Shown here piece by piece: positions 1 to 11,101 of a stretch of 64,000 nt of DNA. A program made the position numbers and the translations under genes. Position 1 is the stretch's first letter; the number at the start of each line of letters is the position of its first letter. Source of the stretch: Glomus cerebriforme. Lineage: Eukaryota > Glomeromycota > Glomeromycetes > Glomerales > Glomeraceae. The notes below the pieces were generated by a model. The model was given only the letters and a program-made list of their open reading frames with translations, did not search any database and was not told the DNA's origin. The stretch spans positions 287,294 to 351,293 of the forward strand of contig QKYT01000010.1 of assembly GCA_003550305.1 (NCBI GenBank). Reading direction: 5' to 3'.

Positions 1-57
1 ATTAATTTTCTTTGTCTTTTTTTTTTTTTTTTTTTATAAAGAAAAAAAAAAATCTTC

Positions 58-63
58 TATAAA
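58..63 (+). promoter_or_regulatory. TATA box of the 103-864 gene
   Basis: TATAAA, 40 bases before the ATG; a second TATAAAG is at 35-41. The 5' leader is A-rich. Assigned from position only. Confidence 0.4.
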
Positions 64-102
64 TCATTTCTTAAATTAAATCATCAAATAAAATTACCAA
101 AA

Positions 103-864
103 ATGCAATCTTTTGCTGATGAAATTAAAATAGATATTTTTAAATATGTCGATTATCCTCTAAATTTAACATTAACTTGTCGAAATTGGTCAATTATCGC
201 CAAAGATTCTCATGCTAAAACCGAATGGTTAATAGTAAAATATGGGAAAGAAAATGCGTTATTTCATGCTGTAAGTTTGGGACCTACTTTTATCGATATA
301 CCCGTGTGTCAAGCATTAATCGCAAGAAAAGTTACAATATCAAGATATTTTATTCAAAAATTGATAATGCATTTTGGAAAATATGATCAAAAGTTGATCC
401 AACTTAAATTAGAACATAATGTTGGTCAACAAAATATCAGATCGTCTTATGCTAGCGATTTACCAGTATCCGTATTCATATATTTATTGAATGAAGGCTC
501 CAAACAATTATCACAATTATCTGCGGAAACTTCAAATGCCAATGATATTCAATCTTCTCACGTGATAACACCATCCAACGATATGGATTTTTTGTGGCAT
601 GGATATCAAACAAGACTAACTGTTTTTCCTGTGTTTACTAATAATATTGGAATACTTGGAACACGACCTTCAAGAAATATTAATCAAAGAAGACGGATTC
701 AAAGACGACAACGAAACACAAATAGAATATATACAAGACGTGTTCGACTTGATTCATCCATCAATAATGAAGATATATTGGATCGAATCGCAAAACTTCC
801 TAGACAAATTACCAATAATAATCCATTGATAGACCAATTTTATAATGGGTCTCCGTTCATTTAA
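103..864 (+). CDS. F-box-like protein with C-terminal FFNG-type tail
   Basis: Single-exon ORF of 253 residues. Residues 1-45 form an F-box-like helix set (EIKIDIFKYVDYPL, then TCRNWSIIAKD). They are followed by EWLIVKYGKENALFHAV and LGPTFID, a body I associate with large expanded F-box-like families of Glomeromycotina. F-box proteins normally recruit substrates to SCF ubiquitin ligases; that role is inferred here. Around residue 170 the body gives way to RLTVFPVFTNNIG, an Arg-rich stretch and the tail RIAKLPRQ...DQFYNGSPFI at the stop. The equivalent tail in the genes at 12691 and 17146 is a separate exon. Here an AG (613-614) lies at the matching place, but the frame is open across it and no in-frame donor is visible, so I annotate one exon. 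TATA-like sites lie at 35-41 and 58-63. The body looks shortened compared with longer members as I remember them. Confidence 0.8.
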   Translation: MQSFADEIKIDIFKYVDYPLNLTLTCRNWSIIAKDSHAKTEWLIVKYGKENALFHAVSLGPTFIDIPVCQALIARKVTISRYFIQKLIMHFGKYDQKLIQLKLEHNVGQQNIRSSYASDLPVSVFIYLLNEGSKQLSQLSAETSNANDIQSSHVITPSNDMDFLWHGYQTRLTVFPVFTNNIGILGTRPSRNINQRRRIQRRQRNTNRIYTRRVRLDSSINNEDILDRIAKLPRQITNNNPLIDQFYNGSPFI

Positions 865-1007
865 AAAGGAAAGATGAACTGAATATATTAATATTTTTCA
901 TTATGGTCTTACGATCAACACCTAAAAATTAAGAAATTATAACTAAAAATAGATACTTTTCATTTTTTTTTAGCTATCATGAATTAACTACATTTTTTTT
1001 TAGAATT

Positions 1008-1146
1008 TATCCGTATCCTTCTGAAATTAAGCAACCTATTTTTGCACATAATGCCAGCCAAGCCTTATAATTCTGGTCAAAATTGTAATAAAGTAGGCCA
1101 ATGTTGCTTATTTCAGGGATTGCTTAATTTCAAAAGAATATGGTAA
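1008..1146. mobile_element. MITE-like element, copy 1 (pair with 56228-56354)
   Basis: The left end CCGTATCCTTCTGAAATTAA (1011-1030) is roughly the reverse complement of the right end at 1119-1146. The interior carries CCTTATAATTCTGG, also present in the second copy at 56228-56354. It has no coding capacity, so it would be a non-autonomous element. It lies about 145 bp downstream of the F-box-like gene. Confidence 0.6.
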
Positions 1147-3463
1147 TATAGACTAAGATTAATTTGTATAGAGAAAATAGAAAAATAATTTAAATTAGAT
1201 ATAAGTTAATAATACCTTGGTATCATTTCCTTAAATTCATAAAATACCTTTATGACATCTGGAATTGCATAAAGGTAATAGATTAATCATTATACTATTA
1301 TTATTAGTAGAAAGTCATAATATTCGATTCTTAATGAAACGATATTTACCAACAAATAAGGATTAAGGAATCTAAAAAAAACTATTCAATTATGTTAATT
1401 ATGATTCTTCTCATTTTTTTTAATTAATTATACTGTATGTTTAAATATAGATTAAAAAAAAAGATATACAATTATATAGAAAATACCTCTAAATTATGAG
1501 TTTATTTCTTTGTTTGTTTGCTCATTCTTTGTTTTTCATAGTAAAAACCTCATATATTAGTTCAATTATCATAACCTAATAATAAACAATAAACAATAAT
1601 TTTTAGCACGTAATACAAATTTACCTCTTATGAAAACCATTTAAAGTAAGAATATCATTCTTAGCTTTTAGCGTATTTGGTTTCTAACAAAGATTTTATT
1701 AGAATACCACACGAAATTTTCATCAAATTCTAGTAAACGGTTTAACGCCGCATCTAATAATCCTTCTCTTTAATCGTTACTCAAACAATGGAAAGCGACT
1801 TTTATTAACGAATATATTTGTTTCCTGCTGTTATTATTAATTAGTCGTATCATGAGTATATATTTTATAATTTTATAAAAAAGAATGCATTTCATTGTAA
1901 TTGTTCGTATTACCGTATATCATTTTAACACATTGATAGGTTTGTACTAACATTGTATACAGTCTCTTATCTTGTAAGGATTTATAACCATTTTGTTACT
2001 TAGTAACAATATTTATTTGACCAATGGATATTTGATTAATTGCTTTGAGAATTATAGAATAATTATATAAAAAAAAAATAATATAGTTTCTCAACTTATT
2101 AATACGAATTATTATATGGGAAAAGTTTAATAGTGACACGAATACATACTAACTCCAAGTTCTATACAGCAGCTGAGTTGCGGAATACTTTTGATAAATT
2201 CAAATTCATAAACGTTCGACAAGATATTGTATCATAATAAATTTTATTTGATCGAATAATTTGTCGAGAAGTCAATTAAGAATGGCGCAGAAGTTTCTTT
2301 TTTTTTTTAAAAAAAAAAGAAAAAAAATCAAAATTCAACATAATGAATTTAATATCCCGCACTAAAATAAATACTCTAAAAACTTTAGACGTTAATACAA
2401 TGCAAATTTATTTTGCATAAAATTTACTATCAAAATTCTCCACAATTTTATATACTACGTCTAATAATTTTTTTAAAAAATGTTAATAATCAAAATTCAA
2501 TATTTAAATTAAAATTAACAGTCCTTAGATGATTATGACTTACACAATTATGTCCTGAATGAACATCATCGGATTAAATGATTGATTTTTTCCGCACGTA
2601 ATTTAGCGGCATGAATTAAGTAAAAATCCACTGTATTGTACAAGGAAATAAAATAATATCCAGTTTCCGTGTTCATGCAAGTCGTTAAGACGTTAAGACA
2701 GTATTATCATCGAAGGGTGGATAAAGACATTTCGGAATCCATAAAAGCAATAAATTATTTTTTCTTGCATTTTTGAAGATATTTAAATTAAACTTCGATA
2801 TTATAAAATATGAGTAAAGATTTACAATATTACAAAATTCATTCATTGTCAATGAGTTGATCGTCATAATAGTAAACAATATGAATTATTTGAATGAACA
2901 CGTGTATGACGATGATTCATTTGAGCTATTCCTAATGACAATGTATTATGAGAATATATTATTAGAGTATTGGAAATTAATATAAATAGTCGATTATAAA
3001 AATTCGAGTGGCCATAGGATAAAAATATTTGAAAAAATGAATGGACCCTATTATAAAAAAAAAAGAAAATTTAAATTATTACATAATTATTCATGAGATT
3101 ATGTAAAATGAAAACATGTAAATGGGTTATAATCACTTTATTATCTCCAAAATGTTCCGAAATTATTTTATATGACGAATTTTTGTTTTAGAAATGAACT
3201 TTATTTTAGTGAACCATTCATATTTTGGTCTTTTTTTTTGTTGCGAATTGAATTAATTTGATTCTGAGAAAAAAACTTTATAAAAGGTCTCAAATGTTTC
3301 CTTTTCTTAAAATAATTTTATTCTCTTTTATCGAACAAAAAAAAAAGATTTATCATTTTACATTATTATTCCCTATCAATTAACCATTCTTGTTTATAAA
3401 CTTTTAAAAAATTTTTATCAATTGTCAATTATATGCTGAATTTGTATTATTGATAGTGAAAAA

Positions 3464-3472
3464 TATAAATAG
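3464..3472 (+). promoter_or_regulatory. TATA box candidate for 3575-3868
   Basis: TATAAATAG, 103 bases before the ATG. The spacing is like that of other genes in the window. Confidence 0.3.
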
Positions 3473-3574
3473 AAAAGTAATATTATCAAAGACATCGTGT
3501 GACATCGTAATTAAGCATTAGCTAATGCTAACAATTATTTCTTTTTTTCTCGGTTGGTTTTCACGTAATGAATC

Positions 3575-3868
3575 ATGGTGGAAAATAATATAAAAAATAT
3601 CGAATGTTTGATCGACTCAAATTTAAATGATGATGATATTGATCTACCTAGGGAAATTCTTATTCATCCGATTTTATGGAAGCAAATAGGAGAACCAATT
3701 TTCTATCTTATTCAAGTCGATAACAAAATAATTTTACGTAATATTTATTCATTACTTCCTAGATCAATATCACATCAATTAACGATTTACATTCGTGAAA
3801 GTAATCCCTATCAATCGAATTTATGGAAGCAAATAAATGTGAAGCAAATAAATGTGGAGAGTAATTAA
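3575..3868 (+). CDS. Small hypothetical protein, possible F-box-family fragment
   Basis: ORF of 97 residues, acidic in the first third (NLNDDDIDLP) and mixed afterwards. The stretch REILIHPILWKQIGEP (about residues 26-41) recalls a segment I remember from the middle of long F-box-like glomeromycotan proteins (ILIHPDLxxxWKQIG). I cannot check this, and the protein has neither the F-box nor the FFNG tail. The C-terminus has a near-tandem WKQINV / KQINV repeat. A TATAAATAG lies 103 bases upstream. It could be a short real gene, a surviving fragment of a longer family member, or chance. No function is assigned. Confidence 0.35.
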   Translation: MVENNIKNIECLIDSNLNDDDIDLPREILIHPILWKQIGEPIFYLIQVDNKIILRNIYSLLPRSISHQLTIYIRESNPYQSNLWKQINVKQINVESN

Positions 3869-4318
3869 TATGCAACAATCCATTGGCATAGCAATTTCAC
3901 GTCTTATTGAACTTCATAAAATATTCCAGATTATTTGATTTTACTTTTCCTCATTTATATATCTTTTTTTTAACTTTACAATTCAGTTATTTTCTATTTA
4001 ATAATTAATTATTTTTGCATATAATGCGTTTACATTATATCTCAAACCATATTAAATAAATTTTATTGTAGACAAACCATTTTTAAATAAGTTGTATTCT
4101 TCTATTCTATTTATCTAAATATAAAGTAATATACATTAAATAATAATTTGTTATGTACAATATTAATTTAACAGCATGTGAAACGAAAAATAAGTTACAT
4201 ATTGGAAATATTATAGTTCGTAGATCAATCGTAGGTAATATAAATAACGAACGCACTAAGAATGATCAAATCTAAAGAAATATTGTACTATTATAACAAA
4301 TTTTTATCATATCTAATA
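3869..4318. other. Intergenic between convergent genes
   Basis: A+T-rich spacer between the 3' ends of the 3575 gene and the minus-strand tail gene. Nothing recognisable. Confidence 0.6.
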
Positions 4319-4486
4319 TTAATAGAAAGAACTTCCGTTAAAAATTTGATATGCAAATGAATCATTTGTAATTTGTCGAGGCAATCGTATAATTCGATTT
4401 AGTGTGTTTATATTATTGATATGTCTTTGATGTCTATTGAAATGTCGTAATCTACGTCTTTGACGTCTAGAGTTAATTGATCCCAT
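4319..4486 (-). CDS. Stand-alone Arg-rich tail protein (55 aa)
   Basis: Translation from the ATG at 4486 gives 55 residues. The frame is open further upstream but only reaches a TTG, so the ATG is preferred. The N-terminal third is basic (SRRQRRRLRHFNRHQRH). It is followed by NINTLNRIIRLPRQ and ITNDSFAYQIFNGSSFY at the stop, which is the tail found on the F-box-like genes of this window, with no other domain. A TATAAATC at 4555-4562 (minus sense) lies about 70 bases upstream, which supports independent transcription. The basic stretch could act as a nuclear-localisation or nucleic-acid contact segment; that is inference. Function unknown. Confidence 0.7.
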   Translation of the reverse strand: MGSINSRRQRRRLRHFNRHQRHINNINTLNRIIRLPRQITNDSFAYQIFNGSSFY

Positions 4487-4554
4487 TTTTAATATATGTA
4501 TATGGGGTGGATAAAAGTTTAAAAAGAGTAAAAGTTCAAAATTCAAAAAGATAA

Positions 4555-4562
4555 GATTTATA
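4555..4562 (-). promoter_or_regulatory. TATA box of the 4319-4486 gene
   Basis: TATAAATC on the minus strand, about 70 bases upstream of the ATG at 4486. Confidence 0.35.
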
Positions 4563-5774
4563 TCTTTTATTTTTTATGACGTTCAGTTTGTGAAAAATTA
4601 CTGTTTATATGATTATCCCATTGTCAATGTTTTGATCGATTTCTTATCATTTTAATAAGGAATATTTCACAAAGTAAATAATCTCTTTCGAAAGGTAGTA
4701 GTACAATCTTTTTACTTTCATAAGAGTTTATAAATATTCATTTTCTTTGATTGCTTTAATAAAGTAAGGTTATAAACCTTTGAATATCGTAATAAAAGAA
4801 TGTTTCATATTAGATATTCCTTCCTGACCTTCCATACTTGCGTGAAAACAAATGTAATTTTTATTCATCGTCATCACTTTATAAATTGATCTCTTTTAAA
4901 ATAAATTTTTTGAGCCGATCTAACATTCTAATTCTTTCTTTTTTTAGTATTAAATAATAAAAATTCCTGGATTACTTTCATTTTTCATACGCTGAATTTT
5001 GAGATTTTATTACATGTGAAAAATGATGAACTAATTTGTATCTAAAAATTTTATTGTAAATGTAAGTATTATTATTTATGAATATTGTTTTTAATTTTTT
5101 ATGAAAGTATAAAATTCAATTACGTTTTAATTAAATTTATTTTATAAACTTCTATCTCAAGTCTCAACTAATAACCTAAGTAAAAATCATAAAAAATTTT
5201 CTTTTATTTAAAAAAAAAAAAGGTTATACCGTTAAATAAATATTCGTATAACATATCCGGTTCAGTTCCTTGGTTCCTCGATTATCTAGAGATAATAAAT
5301 TCCGGGTTTGCGTCGGATTTATAGTTGGACGCCGAAACCTTTCGGCTTTCGACATATACAGGTTGCCGAAATTCCAAATCCCAAACCTTTGAAATGCCGA
5401 AATCCTGAAATTCTAGGTTCCTCATTAAGTGATCGAACCCTAAAATTTCAAGATCTCGGCAACGGTTTGGTATTTTGGATTTGGGATATCGGCAAAATTT
5501 CCGAAACTCAATTTCGACATAACCAACCTCTAGCCATACAGTTTGAGTTTGTAAAATTTTTTTTTTTTAAGGAAATAAAGGATCTTTATAATTTAATAAT
5601 AAATTATTTTAAAATTAAAGCAAGGTTTAAAATTATGTAATACAAATTCTGATCGGTTGATCCTCTATTAATTTTCCTGTTTTTGAATCGATATGTTTTT
5701 TATCATAGTGGTTTTAGAAATCTTGTGATGATATTAAATACGAACAATTTGTAATATACATGAACAAAAAAAAA

Positions 5775-5890
5775 ATCACGTGGATCTTTCCTTTTTTATA
5801 TAACTTTTGATAATGCCTGTCGGAATTTTTATTACTTATTATAGCAACTGATCGACGTCACGGACCTGAAAAAATGCGAACAGCTAATTG
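5775..5890 (+). repeat. Diverged copy of the 46740-46975 element interior
   Basis: Matches about 46795-46916 in the same order: ATCTTTCCTTTTTT, then GATAATG, an ACTGA block, and CCTGAAAAAATGCG followed by ACAGCTAAT (CGAACAGC here, CGTACAGC there). The perfect terminal repeats of the other copy are not evident here, so this copy is eroded or partial. Confidence 0.6.
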
Positions 5891-6790
5891 AAAAATTATT
5901 TTAGCACCATAAATATTTATAGGTATCAAAAATTCGTTATGCAAAATCGATCTCTAGGGTCATTTTATTGACTACATGGTAACCTGGGATGATTTTCCTA
6001 AATTATAAAAAAAATGACTGCTTACTCCTAGCAAACTTCAGATAATATAATCACTTTACAGTAAAATACATTTTATTGTCGTTTTCAAAATGGTTAAAAT
6101 GGCTGAAAATTTTTGGTGGAGAAATAAAAATGAGTGTAATTTACATACAATTTCCATGCATTTTACGTACTGTAGATCTTCAGATCTTCAGATACAATTT
6201 CCGTAGTGTGTTATTCATTCTCCTTCAGTTTCAATGATTTTCCACATTTGGGAAAGGTACATTTATTATGGTGCAAAGTCTATGATAGACAATTTCACGT
6301 GATAATATCTAAAGATTCATTTTAAGTTCTTAAAATCATTCTCCTTGCAAGTCAATAAAAAATATTTATTGATCCTCGTGGACCATCAATAACTGAATCC
6401 ATAACCTTTATTAAATGGTCGATCAATAATTTTGCCCCTACATCAATTGCTAAAAACAGTATATCCCGTAGGATTGTTTTATTAACAATTAATACAATAA
6501 TAAATGGGTTTCCACGCAAAATACGGAGTCAAAATCACAAATTACAAGTTAAATATTGCATCGGCGTATCTGGAATTGTAAACGAAAAAATTTTGTCAAC
6601 AAAATAAGAGGATATATCATTGCATAAAAAAACAAAATTTCTCTAAAGAAAGAAGCTTATAAAGTTCATTAAAGCGTTGATGACTACAAACTTATATATC
6701 AAACCTCAACTTTATTTAACTTTCTCGCAAAATACATTTTCAAGGATTTTCCGCTTCTCATTTCTTCTATTGTAAGAAATTTTGGAAACA

Positions 6791-6934
6791 TGTGGTATTC
6801 AATACATCGAACCACACATTTTATTATAGAATGTGTAGATTTTCGTTATCATAAAATTTCATTGGAAATCTGTTAGAAGAAATCATCTGCAGATTTACTG
6901 CAAAATTCAAGAAATTATTAATAGCGCAGTATAT
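6791..6934 (+). repeat. Dispersed repeat, copy A (pair with 9260-9446)
   Basis: Shares an ordered set of words with 9260-9446: TACATCGAA, ACCACACATTTTATTATAGA, ATAAAATTTCATTG versus ATAAATTTCATTG, and a shared right end (TTCAAGAAATTATTAATAGC). Copy B has about 35 extra bases near its left end. No coding capacity. Confidence 0.65.
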
Positions 6935-7461
6935 TTGTACAAAAATATATAATAAATATTAAATATATAGAACAAACCTTTATTGATTGCTTTTTTAACT
7001 CAAGAAATATTTATACGGTTTCAAATTTTTAGAATAAATATAAAACATAACATAAGTAATTTTTAAAAAAAATAAATAGTACAGTAGTTAGATATGTTCA
7101 TTTGGTTCTTGAGGTAAGTAAAAAAATCAATTAAATTAATAGAAAGATGCGCAAGATAATAAAGATAATAATATGATTAACAGATCCCCAGTGTGACCAC
7201 TTCACATGTTTCGTTAGAGATCTGTAAATCTTAAACGACAAAAATTTCCTGATGTAACAGACCATGAAAATCTCCGAAAGATTGATATGACTAGGAACAT
7301 GAAAATATTTAAGGATTATCTTGTTTATATCTGTTTCTATTAAATTATGATGCCTTTTATTGTTTCTTTCTGGAGAGGAAACAACTATTAAAGTGAATAT
7401 TAGAAATCTGTCAAGATAATTAATAACTAAATTTGTACTGATGATCGTAGCCTGAGAGTGT

Positions 7462-7467
7462 TATAAA
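7462..7467 (+). promoter_or_regulatory. TATA box of the secreted-protein gene
   Basis: TATAAA, 71 bases before the ATG at 7533, in a leader with a long A/T run. Promoter role inferred from position. Confidence 0.4.
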
Positions 7468-7532
7468 TTCAGCTAAAACCATCACAACATTTTTTTTTTA
7501 AAAAAAAAATAAGCAAACTTTCTTTAAAAAAA

Positions 7533-7970
7533 ATGGCTTTAACTAAGATGTCAAAGTGTTTATTTATGGCCATTATGACCATTTTCACATTTTCTACCAT
7601 TACGGTCTTTGCATCAAATTCGTCTTCGGATCCATATGTAGTATTCGATAGTCATGGCGACATAGAAAAAGCAAGTGGTAAAATTAGCTTTATTCCAGAC
7701 AACAATGATATACAAGTGTTGGGACAATTCAATACTGGTTTAACAATCAATGACAAAGACGCTTATGATTTCCTCATTTTCGACGATCAAGAAAAATTGT
7801 TTGGTAACGAAACGTCTAATATCGTAAAAAGATTGATTATTAATCCCCCAGGTTGTGCTCCTTTTACGTACACTACCGATAGTTACGAAATTGACGATTT
7901 AGTTGGGAAATATTTTGTTGTTAAAAGATCGGGTGATGTAATCGGCAAAGGAGAATTCCTCGAAGCTTAA
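7533..7970 (+). CDS. Small secreted protein, candidate effector or cell-surface factor
   Basis: Single-exon ORF of 145 residues. Residues 1-27 are a clear signal peptide: basic start with two Lys, hydrophobic CLFMAIMTIFTF, and a likely cut after VFA (27). The mature part of about 118 residues is acidic, has no further membrane segment and one Cys (in PPGCAPF). It alternates short hydrophobic strands with turns (GKISFIP, IQVLGQFNTGL, DFLIFDD, YFVVKRSGDVIGKGEF), consistent with a beta-sandwich. NSS near residue 29 and NETS near residue 92 are possible N-glycosylation sites. Small secreted proteins of mycorrhizal fungi often act at the host interface, but nothing here proves that. The signal peptide is the strongest evidence; the specific function is unknown. 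Confidence 0.75.
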   Translation: MALTKMSKCLFMAIMTIFTFSTITVFASNSSSDPYVVFDSHGDIEKASGKISFIPDNNDIQVLGQFNTGLTINDKDAYDFLIFDDQEKLFGNETSNIVKRLIINPPGCAPFTYTTDSYEIDDLVGKYFVVKRSGDVIGKGEFLEA

Positions 7971-8246
7971 GTTCATAATTCATACGTTTTCTCGTTTCAT
8001 CGATGCATATATTATGTTGCGACATCATCTAAATAGGATTATAAATTCTTTCTTATCGAATTAATCTTCCTTTACCTATGAAAGTTTTTAATTTACTTAA
8101 TGACACGTTATCAGAAATTTTCATATAAATATTTTTGTATTCTTTACTTTTTTTTTGAATAAATGCATTTATAAACTATCATTATATTGAACAACTTACA
8201 TTTTTTTTAAGTTGGTTTATTTTTTTCCTTTTGTCTGTAGCCCTGT

Positions 8247-9046
8247 ACCATGGGGAATCTTAACCTAGACCCACTTCAACTACATTAACCATGCATTTCT
8301 TTCACCCAAATTTGATTGTCATCATTAGCCACATTTATTAAAAAAAAATATTTTAAAAAGTTTGTTAATTAATAAACTGTAGGATATTATCATAAAGTTG
8401 ATAAAGTTGTGACCTTTTTCGTGTTGTTTTCATATTAATAAACATAGTTTCAGTATTTGGGTCTAAGTAAAAAAGAAATATGCTTTTAAGGAAAATTGCT
8501 TATAATAAGGTATGGAAATACTTGCATATTTAATTTTCATGAGTCTAGCTTGAATGGTTATAATTTATAAAGTTATGGATTTTTTACTAAATATCAAGGA
8601 GCGTTTTTGTTTTTTACTTTTAGTGTAGGTTAAAGAAAATAGACAAAAGAAGCTTAAACAAAGTTGTTTAACAGATATTGAAATTATTGTACATTAATTT
8701 TCATGAGACTAGCTTAAATAATCGTGAAGTTATTGAATTTTTTTTTGCGATGATACTAAAACGCGCTTTTTTACTAAAAATTTTTAATAATAAATGTAAT
8801 TATTAATTTTGGCATTGATTTTTGCAGAATTTCAAGTAAACTTTCATTTAATAAACATTTAAATTGATAGTGCACAAAAATACAGAATATTTTCTATTCT
8901 TTAATATTTTAAAAGTGCGTGAAATATAGTTATTTTTTAATATTCGAAAAAGTTTCTAAAATGAATGTTACACGAAAATAATGCGGCTAATGATGATAAA
9001 TTTTGAACCAATCATATTTAGGGGGGTCTAGGATACCATAGTTGGT
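8247..9046. mobile_element. Non-autonomous TIR element, about 800 bp
   Basis: The left arm 8247-8340 (CCTAGACCC ... TCATCATTAGCC) is repeated in inverted form at 8979-9046 (GGCTAATGATGA ... GGGGGGTCTAGG), with mismatches and small indels. The interior carries an imperfect direct repeat, 8531-8606 and 8695-8771, sharing TAATTTTCATGAG and CTAGCTT. There is no transposase ORF, so it would need help in trans. Confidence 0.6.
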
Positions 9047-9259
9047 TCTTATTGTATTTTGTTTTCTTTAGAAATTTTATACTTGAATAGCAATTTTCCT
9101 TAGTAATTTAGTATGAACTTATATAAAAATATTTCATTTCCTTCTCTTCCGATATCTACGCAAAAATTTATGCCTTTGGAATGTTGAGAAAAAATTTAAA
9201 TAATATCGAAAATTCTATTTTAAATAAAATCGATACCACGTAGGTTAGTTTGAAAAACG

Positions 9260-9446
9260 TGGAATTCTATACATCGAATTGTGTGGGCAAGTTTCTACGT
9301 AAAACCACACATTTTATTATAGAATTGTGTATATTTCCGTGTATCATAAATTTCATTGAAAACCTGTAGAATTCTTTAGGGAAATATGTAAATTCATCTG
9401 TAGATTTACAGCGGAATTCAAGAAATTATTAATAGCACAGTATATC
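9260..9446 (+). repeat. Dispersed repeat, copy B (pair with 6791-6934)
   Basis: Partner of 6791-6934, sharing ACCACACATTTTATTATAGA and the right end. It differs by about 35 additional bases near the left end. Confidence 0.65.
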
Positions 9447-11101
9447 AAATGACAACTTTAATTTTTTTAGACCACAATCCCCTTTATAAGTAAAAGTCAT
9501 TTTTTTTATGAGCAAAATTCAATCACAAATTCAAAATTCTCTCACTCAACTAGATCATTCATTGTTCAGTAAGCACGATTGATCATTTGGACCGGCTAAA
9601 ATAGGTTTCAGACCGAATTAATAATAGTTAGATAAATTTATTTATGAACCAATTCCGATTGGCTACCAGTCGACCGCTTTCAGACTAACTGACTTTTTCG
9701 CGGTATCGATCATATCGCCTTACTATATTATTTAACAGGTCGGTTAATGACTTATACAGTATTTCAAAATATACTACCGTTATCCGAACTGCTTACAAAA
9801 AAATTAACCGAATGCAACTTTTTTTAACCCATTTTTTTTTGTTGGATGTAAATATTAAATATCATCATGAGTGCCGGCGGAAACTGTCATTCGGGTTAAA
9901 TAATCAGATGAAAATTGTTATTTAAAAATTATTTTAAAATTTCATACTACTACTATATGCGCAGTATAAAATAACCATTAATTTTAAATCCAATAAGTTG
10001 TCCGAAATCTTCCAAATGAGATCCGGTAAACCCCGGATTGATCATGATCGGATCGAAACACTAATGAGTGTTACTACTAAAAATTTTTTACTGAATTTAC
10101 TAGATTAATTTTCTTTATTTCGATTGAAGTTATTAACAGTTAAGGTTTTAGTCTTGTTACAATTGAATTTGACCTAGTCCATAAATGGAATATTAAAAAC
10201 CAACTAATCTTCGATGTCTATTGTTTCTTACACGTTTCTTGTTTTATGCGATCAAACTAAACCTATTATACCTATTATTATCTGTAATAAACAAATAAAT
10301 AAAACGTGGAAATTAGTTTATTCTTTTAATAATTATTAAATTTCCCTAAATAATAAACCTTTTTAGTTTTTAATAATTAATTAAATCGCTTTGATCGAGA
10401 AGTCGTTCATTTATTATTACTTTTTTTTTTTTTTTTTTTGATAAAGGAGCATTTTTCCAAAATCATTACAATGATTACATAATAAAGGAATTTTGAAACG
10501 CATACACCCCTGATCGTCGTTTAAGATATTTTTAGAAAATTTACTTCTTTACAAAAACTCGTTGGCGTAAAAAAACACATATATATATGTTACACAATTA
10601 ATTTAGCCCAAGCACCGAAGCACACAAGTATCACCCAAAATTTTTTTGGAATTTTGAAATAAAATTTATTTTTTAAATCTTGCTATATTTGGTACACTTG
10701 ATATAATTTAAGCTCCGAATTCTGGGTAAAGTTCGAAAAAATTCCGTTTTTATTCACTTCAATATACAGTATGTTGCAGAATTACTGCGCCATGAAATAT
10801 CACGAAAATATTTCATTTACCAAAAAAAGTACCCAATTAAAGGGTCATTATAATAATGCATGAAATAAAAATAACCCCCTTAATTCTTGTAGCAACAAAA
10901 TTTAATGATAATCGCCCTGATACAATTCAAGTTTTAATTTCAATTGTTATCTTATGATCAAAACACCACAAACTTAAAGGAAATATTTACACTTTCATTT
11001 AAAAAAACCCCCCTGTTCGACCGAAAATAGTAAGGATTAAAATGATATTAAGCAATAAGATAAGAGAAATTATTTGCTTCTTTAAGGACAACTTATATTC
11101 C

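Larger units (their letters stand above)
865..3574. other. Intergenic, one MITE-like element
   Basis: A+T-rich DNA without a convincing gene. It holds an inverted-repeat element at 1008-1146 (listed separately) and homopolymer runs near 2300-2330. ORFs such as the minus-strand one at 2685-2879 show no family resemblance and I treat them as chance. Confidence 0.6.
4487..7532. other. Intergenic, repeat-rich
   Basis: Contains a GC-richer patch at about 5255-5540 with repeated GCCGAAA / CCGAAAT words. The ORF running through it looks repeat-derived. It also holds a diverged copy (5775-5890) of the element at 46740-46975 and a dispersed repeat at 6791-6934. No gene recognised. Confidence 0.55.

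Noticed and set aside
103..829. 60-residue ORF at 647-829 in another frame
   Set aside because: Shadow of the F-box-like gene.
1680..1830. IPHEIFIKF-like reading, possible F-box relic
   Set aside because: Several stops and no second motif; not distinguishable from chance.
2245..2300. Minus-strand TTCTCGACAAATTATTCGATC, similar to the DNA for LPRQITND
   Set aside because: Only a short nucleotide match, with no INN, FFNG or basic part in frame; likely chance.
3755..3800. LPRSISHQ in the 3575 ORF as a possible tail
   Set aside because: No FFNG, not at the C-terminus, and the following residues do not match.
5308..5640. 110-residue ORF with Pro/Lys/Asn content
   Set aside because: Runs through repeated GCCGAAA-type words and ends in a poly-T run; no family resemblance, so likely repeat-derived.
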